Positions 18,664 through 30,481 of a stretch of 64,000 nt of DNA are shown here, in pieces; the stretch's first letter is position 1, and every line of letters begins with the position of its first letter. Made by a program: the position numbers and the translations under genes. The notes under the pieces are model-generated. The model was given only the letters and a program-made list of their open reading frames with translations. It searched no databases and was not told the origin of the DNA. The stretch comes from Symbiodinium natans (Eukaryota; Sar; Dinophyceae; Suessiales; Symbiodiniaceae): positions 402,501-466,500 of the forward strand of contig CAJNDS010002157.1 in NCBI GenBank assembly GCA_905221605.1, read 5' to 3'.

Positions 18664-19579
18664 GCAGTCCTTTTGAGTTTGAGGTTCAGGGTTTCGGGTT
18701 TAGGGTTACGGGGCATGTTGGTAGGGTTTAGGGTTGTTAGGGTTTAGGGTTAGGTTTTTGGGTTTTGAGGTGTTTAGGGTTTTGGGTTATTCGAGTTTAG
18801 GGCTCTTAGGGTATCATGTAGGGCTATTTAGGGAAAGGAATTTGTTTGTAATGATTTGGGGGTTCAGGCTGTTGGCCTACTTAGGGGGTGAGGTTCCTTT
18901 CATTGGAGCTGTAGGGGGTTCTGTCCATGGGCTTCAGGAAGCCTAAAGGCTTCTGAAAAAGGTTTTGAGGTTTTTTAGGGCCCCAATCTCTCGGAAATGC
19001 CCATTTCTGGAGTTCTTGAGCGGTTCCTAGTAGTAGAGTAGATAACCTTTAACCTTTTTGGGGCCATATAATCCCCTTACAATCCCAAAGGTTAACCTTT
19101 CGTTCCCCCAGGTTACGGGACTAAGGGTTGTGACTTGTGTACGCAAGCCATCCCGAAGTTCGGCGTTGCAGGGAGGGGAGGGGGTGGAACCTGCTTATCG
19201 GCTTGGAAAAACTTGGAAGGTTTTGTTGTTTTCTTCTTTACGCAGTTCGTATGTCTACTTCGCTCGATTGAGAATATGCGTGTGCGCTGGCTCAGTCTAT
19301 GCCCCACCCGAAACCCTAAACCCTAAATCCTAAACCCTAAACCCGAAGCCCTACGCCCGAAGCCCTAAACCCCAAACCCCAAACCCCTAAACCCTAAACC
19401 CTCCACCTCCTCACTTGTCAACCCCCAAGCTTCATGAGAGCTCTTACAGGTTGCGGGAGTCGAGGCTTGAGGCTTTATCTTTCCTAGAATCTCGCGCTTA
19501 AGGGTCCATGTACTTATATAACACACTCCTGCTCCTGGGCCCTAAAGCTACTATATGGGTACCCCTTCAAGGACCAAGT

Positions 19580-19681
19580 TTGGGATGTTTCGCCTTACAC
19601 TAACAGTTCTGAATAGGGATTAGTGTACCCCCGATAATAAATCCGTAATAAGGACTGTAAGTATAAGGGGGAACATCCCAC
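19580..19681. repeat. Family 1 TIR element
   Basis: Complete copy, arms TTGGGATGTT and AACATCCCA. Confidence 0.75.
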
Positions 19682-20172
19682 CAATGACCCTTAACCATAT
19701 AACCCTAAACCCTAATCCCCCTCAACCTTAATAAGCCTAAACCCCAACAACCCTAAACCCTAACAACCCTAAACCCTAACAACCCTAAACGCGAATGACC
19801 CTACACCCTAAACCCGACAATTCAAAGGTGCCTTCTGCGCCGAAAGCCTCTTCAGGGTTTAGGGTTCAGGGTTTAGGGTTTAGGGCTTCAGAGTTCAGGC
19901 CAAGGGGCTTTGGGGCTAAGCCGCCGCAGCGGATGGTGGCCTGCAGTGGCGTGCACTTCGGGTTTAAAATGTGTAGGGTTGGTTGAGGGTGTGGGGTTTA
20001 AGGGTTTAAGGGTTTGAGGGATTCAGGGCTTAAGGGTTTCAGGGTTTAAGGGTTAGGGTGGTTTAGGGTATGCGACAGAGGTTGCAACCACAGAGATGAA
20101 ACTTGCAAATGGTGGAGTGTGGGGCGGGTGGAGGTTGGGAATGCATCACGTAGGGCGAGGAAACCCCATACT

Positions 20173-20275
20173 ATGCTACTATTTGCTTAAGAACCACCCA
20201 ACAAATAAAACTATTCCTTGCAAGGGCAATACATGGATTATTATCTTCTTTTGGTGAAGATAGTAGCACACCATG
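20173..20275. repeat. Family 7 TIR element
   Basis: CTACTATTTGCTTAAGAACC at left; right arm GGTGAAGATAGTAG. Other copies 42866-42975, 53956-54085, 58389-58478. Confidence 0.6.
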
Positions 20276-21272
20276 TGCGTGAATGAATGTCCTCGGCTCC
20301 CTATATCCCCTAAGCCCTGAAATGCCCTGAGCCCCGAAACTCCGTCAACCCAAAACCCCCAAACCGAAAATAGACCCAACCTCTGCAAACCCTAGACCCC
20401 GAGACCAAAACAAAAGCAGCCCTAAGCCCTAATTTCCCCCGCGCCCCTGGGCAGCGCCTGGACTGATCGTGGGGAAGCTTTCCGGACCGTGTCCCAGGAA
20501 GGGAAGCCTTGAATGGACTATAGGTCCCAGATGGTTGAAACCTCGGAATCAAACCCTCAGCCCAAAACACTAATCTCCTAAACCCTACATGGCATTTTTG
20601 CTTGAGATTCTTCACAAACCGATAAGTTGTTTGGAGAAGGGGGTCGTGGGTGGTTTAGGGTTTAGGGTTTGGGGTCTGACCTACAATACCCTGACATATC
20701 AAACTTGAGGGGGACCGGTCCATTTGACAAATTCTACCTATGGGTTGAGGGTTTAATTAGGGTTTAGGGTTTAGGGTTCAGGGGCGCAGAACCTCGGCTA
20801 CACGTCGTTCTCACAAGTGCCCAAGGGGGGGTCTAGTTTGGGGCTTTGAGGGAACCTCAAACCCCCCAAAAAATGGAATCAGGGCCTACTACGGGTCCTG
20901 GACACAAGCTGAAAAGAAGCCAAGGTACTTTTCTTCAGCTGACGAAATGCTCGGTGGGAGTTTGTGTTGGTGGTGTTCTGCGACCTTACAGCAAGTGACG
21001 CGCTAGTTGATCTAAATTGCATGCGAAAAGCCACCCTAAAGCCGAGACCTTAAAGGCACAAATTTTCCAGCTTAAGGCGCTCTCTCGCAGTTGGTGCTAG
21101 TTCATTGGGGTGGGGGGGGTGTGGGGGGGGGGGGGGGGGGGGGGCTGTAAGATACGAAGCCTTCACCTCGTGACGCTGCGTTTCAGCATGTCGGGGCTGT
21201 TTGGTATGACTGGTTTGGCCCTCAGGCCCTCTGAGAGTAAAAGCCATAAAAAGGTAAGACGCTCCTAAGCCC

Positions 21273-21390
21273 AAATGGGGTTTTACGAACATAAGGGGCT
21301 CCTAATAGTGTCCTTTTAAATGGTCGGATTCTCTTATCATAAGGACCCCAATAAGGTACCTCTAATGTCGGAAACACCCATATGGGGAAA
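21273..21390. repeat. Family 6 element
   Basis: Shares AAGGACCCCAATAAGGTACC and GTCGGAAACACCC. Confidence 0.55.
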
Positions 21391-21564
21391 TGTAGAGTGT
21401 CCAAATCGACGACCTTGTAAGTATAGATAAATCATGAATCCTTGAGCTGTGCGACGGGCCCTAAACGACACTAAATCCCCCAAATCCGAATGATTAAACA
21501 GTTCAAGCTGGTAAACCGAAAAGGCGGGAAGGTTTATAAATTTTGCGACAAACACGAAAATGGA

Positions 21565-21672
21565 AACCCAACCTGCGTCGCCCCCAAACCCATGTACTTT
21601 GAATGCACGTCGGCAGGATCGTGCCGACGACGGTATCCAGGATTGGGCGCCTCGTCTTTCCTGGCTGGGCAA
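21565..21672 (-). CDS. Exon-like island, unknown
   Basis: ARKDEAPNPGYRRRHDPADV then HSKYMGLGATQVG. A plus-strand frame is also open here, so confidence is low. Confidence 0.28.
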
Positions 21673-22122
21673 CGATAGGAAAGAGAACACCCCTAAACCC
21701 TACACCATAAGCCCTAAGCCCTAGACCCTAAACCCCGAGGACTCGTACCGTTTTGGTCTCAAGGCCTTGTCAAGGGATTCAGACTCGTCCCCAAAAGTCG
21801 GTACCCCTGGCCCTTTTATTCCCTTAGAGGATCTTTATACAGGGTTCCCAAACCTAAGGGCACCGTCTTAGAGGTTCCCAGGTAGTGTTCCATGATCCGA
21901 AACACAGAGCATCCCTGTATTTCCCTGGTGAGGAGGAATATGTTCCATTTTTTGGGTGTTCTTACGCAAATCGTAGATACCCTCAAGGTTTAGCACCCGA
22001 AGCCTGTGCCGGAAGTGGCTTTCGAACTTGGAAAGGGTCTGGGGTTGCGGACTTGTTGATACAATACCCCTACGCTTGCAGCAGAACATCCGAACACACT
22101 GTCACAGCACCAGCATGTCAAC

Positions 22123-22435
22123 CCTAACCCTAAACCCTAAACCCTAAACCCTAAACCCTAAACCCTAAACCCTAAACCCGAGCCCTAAGCCCTAAGCCCT
22201 AAGCCCTAAACCCTACACCCTAAACCCTAAACCCTCAACCCTCAACCCTAAACCCTAGACCCTGAACCCTAACCCTAAGCCCTAAGCCCTAAGCCCTAAG
22301 CCCTAACCCTAGACCCTAGACCGTAGACCGTAGACCCTAAGCCCTAAGCCCTAAGCCCTAAGCCCTAAGCCCTAGACCCTAGACCCTAAACCCTAAACCC
22401 TAAACCCTAAACCCTAAACCCTAAACCCTGAATTG
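22123..22435. repeat. CCCTAAA/CCCTAAG variant array
   Basis: Contains blocks of CCCTAAG, CCCTAGA and CGTAGAC units, each locally homogenised. Confidence 0.9.
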
Positions 22436-22512
22436 AATGAAGCTCCGCGGAGTGCCTATGAGCCGGCATGTGGAGCTGTATGGGTTTGTTCACTTACGAA
22501 AAGAAAGTAAGT

Positions 22513-22802
22513 AGGGTTTAGGGTTTAGGGTTTAGGGTTTAGGGTTTAGGGTTTAGGGTTTAGGGTTTAGGGTTAGGTTTAGGGTTTAGGGTTTAGGGTT
22601 TAGGGTTTAGGGTTTAGGGTTTAGGGTTTAGGGTTTAGGGTTTAGGGTTTAGGGTTTAGGGTTTAGGGTTTAGGGTTTTGGTTTTAGGGTTTAGGGTTTA
22701 GGGTTTAGGGTTTAGGGTTTAGGGTTTAGGGTTTAGGGTTTAGGGTTTAGGGTTTAGGGTTTAGGGTGTTAGGGTTTTGGGGTTTTAGGGTTTTAGGGTT
22801 TA
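22513..22802. repeat. Largest TTTAGGG array
   Basis: About forty units almost uninterrupted, 80 bp from the opposite-strand array 22123-22435, giving a long inverted telomere-like pair. Confidence 0.92.
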
Positions 22803-22824
22803 TGGTTCCAAAGAAAATGATCTC

Positions 22825-22916
22825 TTGGGATTTTCCCCTTATACTAACAGTCCTTACTAGGGATTATGATAGGGGGTACCAGAACCCTCATTAAGGTATA
22901 AGGGGGAACATCCCAA
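22825..22916. repeat. Family 1 TIR element
   Basis: Complete copy, followed at about 22965-23011 by a lone right arm beyond a CCCTAAA run, so a composite. Confidence 0.7.
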
Positions 22917-23100
22917 CCCTAAACCCTAAACCCTAAACCCTAAACCCTAAACCCTGAATCCCAAACCTTAATCCCTACTAAGGGCTCTTAGTATAAGGGG
23001 GAACATCCCAAATAATACCCTAAACCCTAAACCCTAAACCCTAAACCCTAAACCCTAAACCCTAAACCCTAAACCCTAAGCCCTAAACCCTAAACCCAAG

Positions 23101-23212
23101 TACCGGCTTCGAACTCATCCGACCAAAGGCCTGGCACACGCTTGCCGAAGCGGCGCGCTAAGGCGGTGTGCAAGCGGCGCACCTGCCATCTACGCACAGG
23201 TGTGCTCCGATG
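23101..23212 (-). CDS. Exon-like island, unknown
   Basis: STPVRRWQVRRLHTALARRF then GKRVPGLWSDEFEAG between telomere-like tracts. Confidence 0.38.
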
Positions 23213-23424
23213 ACGGGTTTAGGGTTTAGGGTTTAGGGTTTGGGGTTTAGGATTTAGGATGTAGGGTTTAGGGTTTTTAGGGTTCAGGCTTAGTTAAGGG
23301 TATACTTGGTACCAACGATATGTCTTTTAATAAGGGTACCCTTTGTTTGGATTGGGCCTCATGGGCTGAGCCTACACCGTTTCTCTGCAAGCTGACCCAA
23401 CCAGATCCCACAAGCTCCCACACT

Positions 23425-23785
23425 GGGGATGTTCCCCCTTATACTAACAGTCCTTCGTAGGGTTTGGGGTTTAGGGTTTAGGAGGGTTTAGGGTTTAGGG
23501 TTCAGGGTTACTAACAGTCCTTCATAGGGTTTGGGGTTTAGGGTTTAGGGTTCAGGGTTGCTCCCCCTTCTACCAACAGTCCTAGATAGGGTTTAGGGTG
23601 TAGGGTTTGCCTTTTAGGGTTCAGGGTTGGGATGCTCCCCCTTGTACTAACAGTCCTAGATCGGGCTTAGGGTTTAGGGGTTGGGTTGTAGGTTGGGATG
23701 TTCCCCCTTATACGAGCAGTCCTTCATGGAGATTCTAGTACTCCCCCCCCCCCCCCTAACTAAAGCAGAAAAGGGGGGACATCCC
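23425..23785. repeat. Tandem family 1 left arms interleaved with TTTAGGG
   Basis: Left arms recur near 23425, 23509, 23563, 23630 and 23692, each running into TTTAGGG-like sequence, with one right arm at about 23765-23785. Confidence 0.65.
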
Positions 23786-23810
23786 CACTTGAATCCTTGA
23801 ACCTGACTTG

Positions 23811-23925
23811 CTTGGTAGCCCCAGTAACCATACTTGTAGTAAGGGTAATTACCCCTTTGTGCGGGTTGGTTACGTTACAAGGGAACCTTGAACCAAACAA
23901 GAGGAAAAGGGCACCACCAAGGCTA
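23811..23925. repeat. Family 3 TIR element, free copy
   Basis: CTTGGTAGCCCCAGTAACCA at the left, GCACCACCAAGG at the right; same family as the 3.7-kb and 50.8-kb introns. Confidence 0.65.
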
Positions 23926-24589
23926 CAACACCTGATGCTTCAAGGGTACTTTCAAGCGTTGGCCGTACCCGTAACAAGGTAAGGTTTAGGGTTTAGGGTA
24001 GTTTAGGGTTTGGGGTTTAGGGTGATTTTGGCTTCTGCTTTGGTTGACGGATTTGTTGCTTCAGCTTTCAAAGAGTCGTTTGTGGTGGTGTGTGAGTGTG
24101 TGCCCACTCCTTCTCAATGCACGTCAATCCCGGCCTGCGCTCGAGGGCCCTGTAAACCCTAACCCAAAGGATCCAGGCACCGTTGTGGAAAACTGTCCTA
24201 AAGCAGCTATGATTTAGCGCACACGGGCACGTGGTTGGGTAAGCCGGGGTCCATCTTTCCCTGGCCATTGCCTCTGCAGCAGTTGGTCGCTCAAAGCCTG
24301 GGAAGGGAGACGTCGCCGGCGTCCTGGGACACGAAAAAAAAACGCCCAGACAGCCCCCCGCCTCCCCTCCACCAGCAGTAAGGGAAAGACAGATTGCCCC
24401 GATAACCTGTGACTGCTCCAACGAAGTACTTGCTCACCCTAAACCCTAAACCCTACACCCTAAGCCCTAAACCCTAAACCCTAAACCCCTACAGTAAGTG
24501 GCCTCCCAAAGCGTCAACCAGCTAGCACCTTTAGCCCTCAAACCGAGGCATGCCAAAACGAAACAAAAACCACACCCATGTATATGCAT

Positions 24590-24895
24590 ATATATATATA
24601 TACATACATACATATATACACATTGTAAAGTCTGCTCGGGGTTTAGGGTTTAGGGTTAAGTTGAAGTTAAATAAATAAGCAAACAAATAAATGGATATAT
24701 ATATATATATGTATGTATATGTATACATGAATATATGTGTATATATATATATACATATGTATAAATATATGTATATATTCACACTTTTTCGAAAGGATGA
24801 GTATCCTGAACAAAACCCAGTGCTTGTGTACACACATATATATATATATACATACATACATACACACACATACATATATATATATACACACATAG
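24590..24895. repeat. TA/TACA microsatellite region
   Basis: ATATAT and ACATACATA stretches; similar regions at 5637-5700, 36065-36240, 38345-38680, 40085-40165 and 51950-52000. Confidence 0.85.
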
Positions 24896-24927
24896 TGCTC
24901 TAAACCTAAGAAGCCCAAACCCAAATG

Positions 24928-24986
24928 GTCAGAGGCTGAGACTTGGGCTGCTTCTTCGGTCGAGGCGCCGCTTCACCTGCTGCAAC
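24928..24986 (-). CDS. Short exon-like island, unknown
   Basis: After TTCAG acceptor: VAAGEAAPRPKKQPKSQPLT. Basic, low complexity; weak. Confidence 0.28.
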
Positions 24987-25160
24987 CTGAAGTGGGTGCG
25001 TTCAGAGACAGGGCCCTAGTTCTTTAGGGTGTTGGGTTTAGGGTGCAGGGCCTACCCGTTTGGCTATGCTCCATGGGGCCACTGCAAAGGGGACAAATCA
25101 CACCAAGCTTTTTTCTTTTTTTGTAGCCAAAGGCTTTAGACATTAACCCTAAGTGTGCTG

Positions 25161-25286
25161 GACATTAGCTTAGTTGCTGAGTACCCTGGGCCAAAACAAA
25201 AGCTAAACTTTCAATTGTGGTAGGACTATATATACCCCAAAAGGCTTTAAGATGCATACCCACTCACCTACCTCAGCTACGAAGTC
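25161..25286. repeat. Family 5 TIR element, free copy
   Basis: CTTAGTTGCTGAGTACCC and CCTCAGCTACGAAG; related to the GC-AG intron of the PPR gene. Confidence 0.6.
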
Positions 25287-25604
25287 AGGTAGCCGATAAA
25301 AAAGCATGTAACCAAAACCTAAAGTGCCCAAGACAAAATCAGCCCCGAAGCTCCGATGACCCAATCAGCATTACACGACACCTGTAGTATATACTCTAAA
25401 TATAGGGGCCTTAATAACTAGAATAGGGCTTGTGGGGGGGGGGTTGTTGTAGCATATTGATAAAGGGACCATAAGGGAATACGATTCGTAATTATTCCGT
25501 CCCCGATGTTACTCTAACAAAGACGATTCGAGAACTCTTCTCAAGCCTTCAGCTGCCACACTGTGGCAACTCAAGGCTTGAAGAACTGTGTTTGGTGGCT
25601 TAGG

Positions 25605-25684
25605 TTGGGATGTTCCATAAGGATTCTAGTCCCCCCTATTGTCCTCCCCATGATGGACTGTAAGTCTAAGGGAGAGCATCCCAA
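25605..25684. repeat. Family 1 TIR element, short copy
   Basis: 80 bp; outer arms TTGGGATGTTCC and GGGAGAGCATCCCAA retained, inner parts shortened. Confidence 0.7.
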
Positions 25685-25746
25685 GGCTTAACCAAAGAGC
25701 ACCAGATGCGCGTTTAGGGTTTAGGGTTTAGGGTTTAGGGTTTGGT

Positions 25747-25850
25747 GGATTTCAAATTCAGGGCCCATGTCCCAGGTGGCACCCAAACCCCTGCCGGAGC
25801 TACTTGCCTTGATGCCATGGGAGAAGCCGCCAGCCGAAGACCTGGCTTGC
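25747..25850 (-). CDS. Exon-like island, unknown
   Basis: SAGGFSHGIKASSSGRGLGA then TWDMGPEFEI. Confidence 0.33.
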
Positions 25851-26602
25851 ACCCCAAACCCTAAACCCTAAACCCTTTTGAGCCTAAACCCTAAACCCTA
25901 AATCCTAAACCCTAAACCCTAAACCCTAAACCCTAAACCCTAAACCCTAAACCCCCAACCCCAAACCCTAAACCCCAAACCCTAAACCCGAACCCTAAAC
26001 CCTAAACCCTAAACCCCTTGTTTGCACCCACATTGTGGCCCACACTCCTGAGCCCAAACCGTAAAATCCTAAGCCATGCAAGGAGGCCAAAGTCATCACC
26101 CTTCAAAGGGTTTAGGGTTTAGGGTTTAGGGTTTAGGGTTTAGGGTTTAGGGTTTAGGGTTTAGGAGATGCCTTGCCACTGTGCCAAAAAGGAGCGCAAA
26201 GTTAAGTGCCTTTACACTCATCAGCGCGCGTCGAACAGGGTTTAGGGTTTAGGGTTTAGGGTTTAGGGTTTAGGAATTAGGGTTTCGAGTCCGGCCCGAT
26301 GCAGACCGCAAAGTTCCACAGGTCAATTGGGGGCCTTTGCTTTTGCTGTCAGGCAGGACTGCTCTGAGTACTTTTTAGGATGGGGTTTAGGGTTTAGGGT
26401 TTAGGGTTTCGGGTTTCGGGTTTAGGGTTTAGGGTTTGGGATTTGGGGTTTAGGGTTAGGGTTTAGGGTTTCGGGTATGGGGAGGTTCAATGGCACGGTT
26501 TACCCCCTCCCCAATTTTGATTGTTTTATTTATTTTTTATTTTTTTTTTTTTTTTTTTGGGGGGGGGGGGTTCTTACAAGCAAAGAGTAGAATCCATCCC
26601 AC

Positions 26603-26673
26603 CTGCCTGGACAGCCTCTTGTGCTTCTTCATGACCTGTGGGCACATGTGGATGGCGAAATCATGGTTTTTAG
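26603..26673 (-). CDS. Exon island with matching splice sites, unknown
   Basis: KNHDFAIHMCPQVMKKHKRL then SRQ, 71 bp between a CAG acceptor and a GTGGG donor; directly downstream of a family 8 TIR element (26680-26755), as in the KH gene. Confidence 0.45.
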
Positions 26674-26679
26674 CTGGCT

Positions 26680-26755
26680 GGAATGAGGGAATGAGTTAGC
26701 TATATACTCCCTTAAAGGGGTATATGTAGAGGGCCCTAATTCCCTCGGTTTGGGG
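26680..26755. repeat. Family 8 TIR element
   Basis: GGAATGAGGGAATGAGTTAG and GGGCCCTAATTCCCTC with a TATACTCCCTTAAAGGGGTA palindrome; relative of the KH 3398-3496 intron. Confidence 0.55.
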
Positions 26756-26857
26756 TTGTCCAATTACAAGTCTACTTATAGCCTACTTAGAGGACGTAGG
26801 GGCTTATTAGTACAGTGATGGTCGGGGATATAAGTACCCTGAACCTCCAATTAAGCC

Positions 26858-26945
26858 ACAATGTCCAACAAGTAATCAGATTCAGGTATGATGGTAGGAC
26901 GCTCACGAGAGTGCAACGACATAAGCCATGGATCAGCTGCTTCGT
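26858..26945 (-). CDS. Exon-like island, unknown
   Basis: ADPWLMSLHSRERPTIIPES then DYLLDI, ending at a GTGGC donor that abuts a degenerate family 2 element. Probably same gene as 26603-26673. Confidence 0.42.
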
Positions 26946-27065
26946 GTAATATCGGGGCCTTAAGAATTCGATTAGGGTTTTAGAGTTATTGCCGTATATT
27001 TACAAAGGAACCAGAAGGGAATACTATTTGTAACCCCTAAACCCTAAACCCTAAACCCGAAACAG

Positions 27066-27160
27066 TAAATAACGTACGGAGCCTCCACACGCCGTTTGCT
27101 CGCAGCGCTGCGGTTGACAGCCATGGCTGAGAAACAGACGCCGAAAGAAATCAGCTCTTA
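27066..27160 (-). CDS. Exon-like island, unknown
   Basis: SAMAVNRSAASKRRVEAPYV then IY, basic stretch before a CCCTAAA tract. Confidence 0.33.
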
Positions 27161-27505
27161 AAGTGTTGAGGGGTCAAGGGAGTTAGGTTTAGGGTTTAGG
27201 GTTTAGGGTTTTGGGTTTAGGGGCGGGTATTTCTCTGGAGCCTAAACCTAAACCCAAAGGTACATAGGGCTAATGGTGCATGAGGCAAGGGGCTCCTCGA
27301 AAAAACCGGTGACTAATCCGAGCAACGAGACCACACAAGAACCAAAGCCCGGGTGGAGCTAGGCCAAGCCAGCTTTTGTTGGAGGGAGGGAGGGAGGGGG
27401 CGGGGAGGGGATAGAGACCACCCTAAACCCTAAACCCTAAACCCTAAACCCTAAACCCTAAACCCTAAACCCTAAACCCTATAAACCCTAAACCCTCAAA
27501 CCCCC

Positions 27506-27630
27506 AAGGTCTGCACTTCGAGGTGCAAAACTGAGCGCGGCCGCACTTTTTCAGCGCTCGCGCACGTCGCGTCGCGGGGGCGTTCGCAGCCCAGGCCTTG
27601 CAGGTGATTGCCACCCTTCGATCCCCCCTA
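27506..27630 (-). CDS. Exon-like island, possible MYND-type zinc finger
   Basis: AITCKAWAANAPATRRARAL followed by KKCGRAQFCTSKCR. The last part resembles the second half of a MYND finger (C..C.......YC...C). Only part of the motif is visible, so the family call is tentative. Confidence 0.38.
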
Positions 27631-28130
27631 GAAGCGCTTGTAGGTTCTAGAAACCCTATAAGCCTATAAAGCCCTATAAGCCCTGTAACCCGCTGACCCA
27701 AAACCCTAGACCCCAAAACCCTAAACCCTAAACCCTCACAGAATGTATCTATAACCCCTTGTTCCCTTGTCAGGGTGACCCCCGGGTTGAGTCCCACACC
27801 CTTTGGCGCCTTAGACGTCGAAAGTGGGGACTGTTTAAGGTCGAGTTTGGGGTCTACGACAGGGTTTAGGGTTTAGGGTCTAGGGTCTAGGGTTTAGGGT
27901 TTAGGGTTTGGGGGGGGAGGGGGGGGGGGTTCATTCTAGCATTTTGGCCCCTAGGTCCCTGCTTAAGGGCCAGAAGAGGGTTAAGAAGGAACCACCACCT
28001 TGAAGCCTTACAACTCGACTTAACTGAACTTGGAACCCCAGCAAACAGTGTGGCCTTAGCTGTTTCTTAAGAATTATCGTACCCAAACATGAAAAATCTT
28101 TCCCAAGTATCTCTAAGTAAATCCTAAACC

Positions 28131-28230
28131 TTGGGCTGTTCCCACTTATACTAGCAGTCCTTAGTTGGGACTATACTAGGGGTACTATTTTCCCTATTAA
28201 GGCCTGTTCGTATGAGGGGGAGCATCCCAA
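28131..28230. repeat. Family 1 TIR element
   Basis: Complete 100-bp copy with diverged left tip (TTGGGCTGTTCCCAC). Confidence 0.7.
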
Positions 28231-28458
28231 CCTAAACCCCAAGCAAGCCCTAAACCTAAACTCGGATCCCAAGGGTTTAGGGTTTAGGGTTTAGGGTTTA
28301 GGGTTTAGGGTTAAGGTTTAGGGTTTAGGGTTTTAAGGACGCAGACCAAGGCCAACGAGAAGCCACAGCGAATGCACTGAGGCAACGGCCGTGTTCAGGG
28401 TCCGCAATCCTACAGCATCCCAGGGGGGCTCCACAATGCTGGGGATCCCTTCTTTTGT

Positions 28459-28572
28459 GGGCTTAGGGCTTAGGGCTTAGGGCTTAGGGCTTAGGGCTTA
28501 GGGCTTAGGGCTTAGGGCTTAGGGCTTAGGGCTTAGGGCTTAGGGCTTAGGGCTTAGGGCTTAGGCCTCAGG
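28459..28572. repeat. Homogeneous GGGCTTA array
   Basis: About fifteen perfect GGGCTTA units with almost no TTTAGGG, a locally fixed variant. Confidence 0.9.
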
Positions 28573-28977
28573 CCTTGGGGCTTAGGGCTTAGGGCTGAGG
28601 GCTGAGAAGATGCTACTAGCACTACTTTAGGAAGTGAGGGTGCAGATGTGTGTCATGAGCTCAGAGAAAGGGCTCCAAAACTCTCCAAACCCTGCACAAC
28701 CCCGTGGTCTTAGGGCTGTTACATGCTCCCTCAATATGCCCTCACAAACAAACCCTATACAACCCAGGGCCTATAAACGTTGAGACCTTCTACTGTCTGC
28801 GCACCTCCTGATTAGGATTCCCTGGTAGCATCATAAAACCCTAAACCCTAAACCCTAAACCCTAAACCCTAAACCCTAAATTGGCATGAGGTCACGGGAG
28901 CCCATGACAGCCGTGCTTTTTGCTGGTCGAGACCCCCGCTAAATGCCTCACTCACAAAGCCCCTAGACACTAAACTC

Positions 28978-29397
28978 TTAAATCGACCTGGAAATCCTGA
29001 TGCTACAAAACGCGCAAGAGACCTGAGCCCTAAACCTCAAACCCTTGATTTCAGCCTTTCTGGTCCGATTGTCTGAACAAAAAAAGCCTTCGTGCAGCCC
29101 AACTTGAGCCTTAATTTTGCCGACTACCATGTCGTTGGACAACGTTGCGTTCTCCTTGGCTTCATCATGAACTTTGTCGGTGAGTCGCAGGTGCACTGCC
29201 TGAAATGGCGGTGCAAGACCCGTACACTGTTTCACCAATGTCCTAGTGTCTCTCACCTTGTGCTCGTTGAGACCACCATCTCGAGACGGGCCAAATACGC
29301 CACTTTCATTCCAAATCAGCTTCTTCGCATCTGGATCAACAAGTTGGACTTTGATGCTCTCATTCTTGGTCGCCCCCACGTGGCATCCCTGAACCAT
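28978..29397 (-). CDS. Long uninterrupted exon, hypothetical protein
   Basis: 139 codons without a stop, one of the longest non-repeat frames here. Contains KVQLVDPDAKKLIWNESGVF and VHDEAKENATLSNDMVVGKI. Mixed, soluble composition. No family recognised. An overlapping plus-strand frame (29092-29412) reads less like protein. Confidence 0.42.
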   Translation of the reverse strand: MVQGCHVGATKNESIKVQLVDPDAKKLIWNESGVFGPSRDGGLNEHKVRDTRTLVKQCTGLAPPFQAVHLRLTDKVHDEAKENATLSNDMVVGKIKAQVGLHEGFFCSDNRTRKAEIKGLRFRAQVSCAFCSIRISRSI

Positions 29398-30401
29398 AGG
29401 CCCCAGCCCTGAACCCTAAACCCTAAACCCTAAACCCTAAACCCTAAACCCTAAACCCTAAACCCTAAACCCAGACTGTGCTCAAGGCTAAATGGCCAAA
29501 ACGTGCCATCCCTACCCCTATAAACCCTCTCAACCCTATAAAGCCTCTTTATACCATACGTCCCATTCGCGCTTTAAACCCTACAGAAGACATGTGCAAA
29601 CTCTATATCAACCCTGTATGCTCCCTAGAATCCTGCATCACTCTCTCTCTCTGTGAAAAGACGATGCATAAATCCGATCTTTTGGCGATAACCCTGTGTA
29701 ACAGTGTCAACAAACCCTAAACCCTAAACCTAAACCCTAAACACTAAACCCCAAACCCTAAACCCTAAACCCAACGCAAAGGGCCCTGTCTGCCCTAAAC
29801 GCCCCCACAAAACCCTGAATCCCTAAGCTTTACATCCCCTCAGCCTTTGGACCCTATGACAAACGCCTCAACTACAGCCCGCACCCCAAACCCCATACAG
29901 AAACACCTATGTTTAGGGTTTAGGGTTTAGGGTTTAGGGTTTACCCTACAACCCTAGAAGCCGATGCAAACTGTACCAAATTTCCGGAACCCTGAACCCC
30001 CAAATCCCTAACCCTAAATCCCCAAGTCCCTAACCTCAAGCCCGAAAACCCTAAATCCCCAAGTCCCTAAACCCCAAACACCAAAAACTTAAACCTAAAA
30101 CCCTAAATCCCCAAGTCGCTAAGCATCCAACCCTAAAAATCAAACCCTAACCGTCAATCCCCTAATCCCCAAACCCCCAAGTTTCCAAAACCCCAAGCCC
30201 TGAAACCCTGCACCCTGAATCCCCAAATGCCCTAAACCCCCAATCAATAAAACTGAGTGGTGCTTTAGAGCCCTTTGGAAATTATCTACGAATCGGTTCC
30301 CTTAAAAGGGAAAGAATGGCAATTTAAAATTATCCAAGCACTGGCCAGGAAACCCTAAAGAGCCCCTAAGCCCTGAACCCTAAACCCTAAACCCTAAACC
30401 C

Positions 30402-30481
30402 TGAAGAATCCTCACCGCTGTCTCCCAAACCCCAGTGTGGCCTCGGCTGCGGACGGCGCCACATCTCCCAGGCCGCCAGCC
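30402..30481 (-). CDS. Exon-like island, unknown
   Basis: RLAAWEMWRRPQPRPHWGLG then DSGED, ending at a TTTAGGG array. Confidence 0.32.

Larger units (their letters stand above)
19000..21270. other. No clear gene
   Basis: Unique sequence mixed with TTTAGGG variants, one family 1 and one family 7 element and a poly-G run at 21115-21143. Short open frames exist but none has a recognisable motif. Confidence 0.5.

Noticed and set aside
22123-22802. A true chromosome end
   Set aside because: Arrays are short, interrupted, in both orientations, and gene exons lie on both sides throughout the window.
24531-24924. Tyr/Ile-rich membrane-like peptides
   Set aside because: Products of TA and TACA microsatellites; the same occurs at 36042-36337, 38330-38764 and 51823-52107.
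29092-29412. 106-codon plus-strand ORF
   Set aside because: Overlaps the more protein-like minus-strand exon 28978-29397 and opposes the prevailing gene direction.
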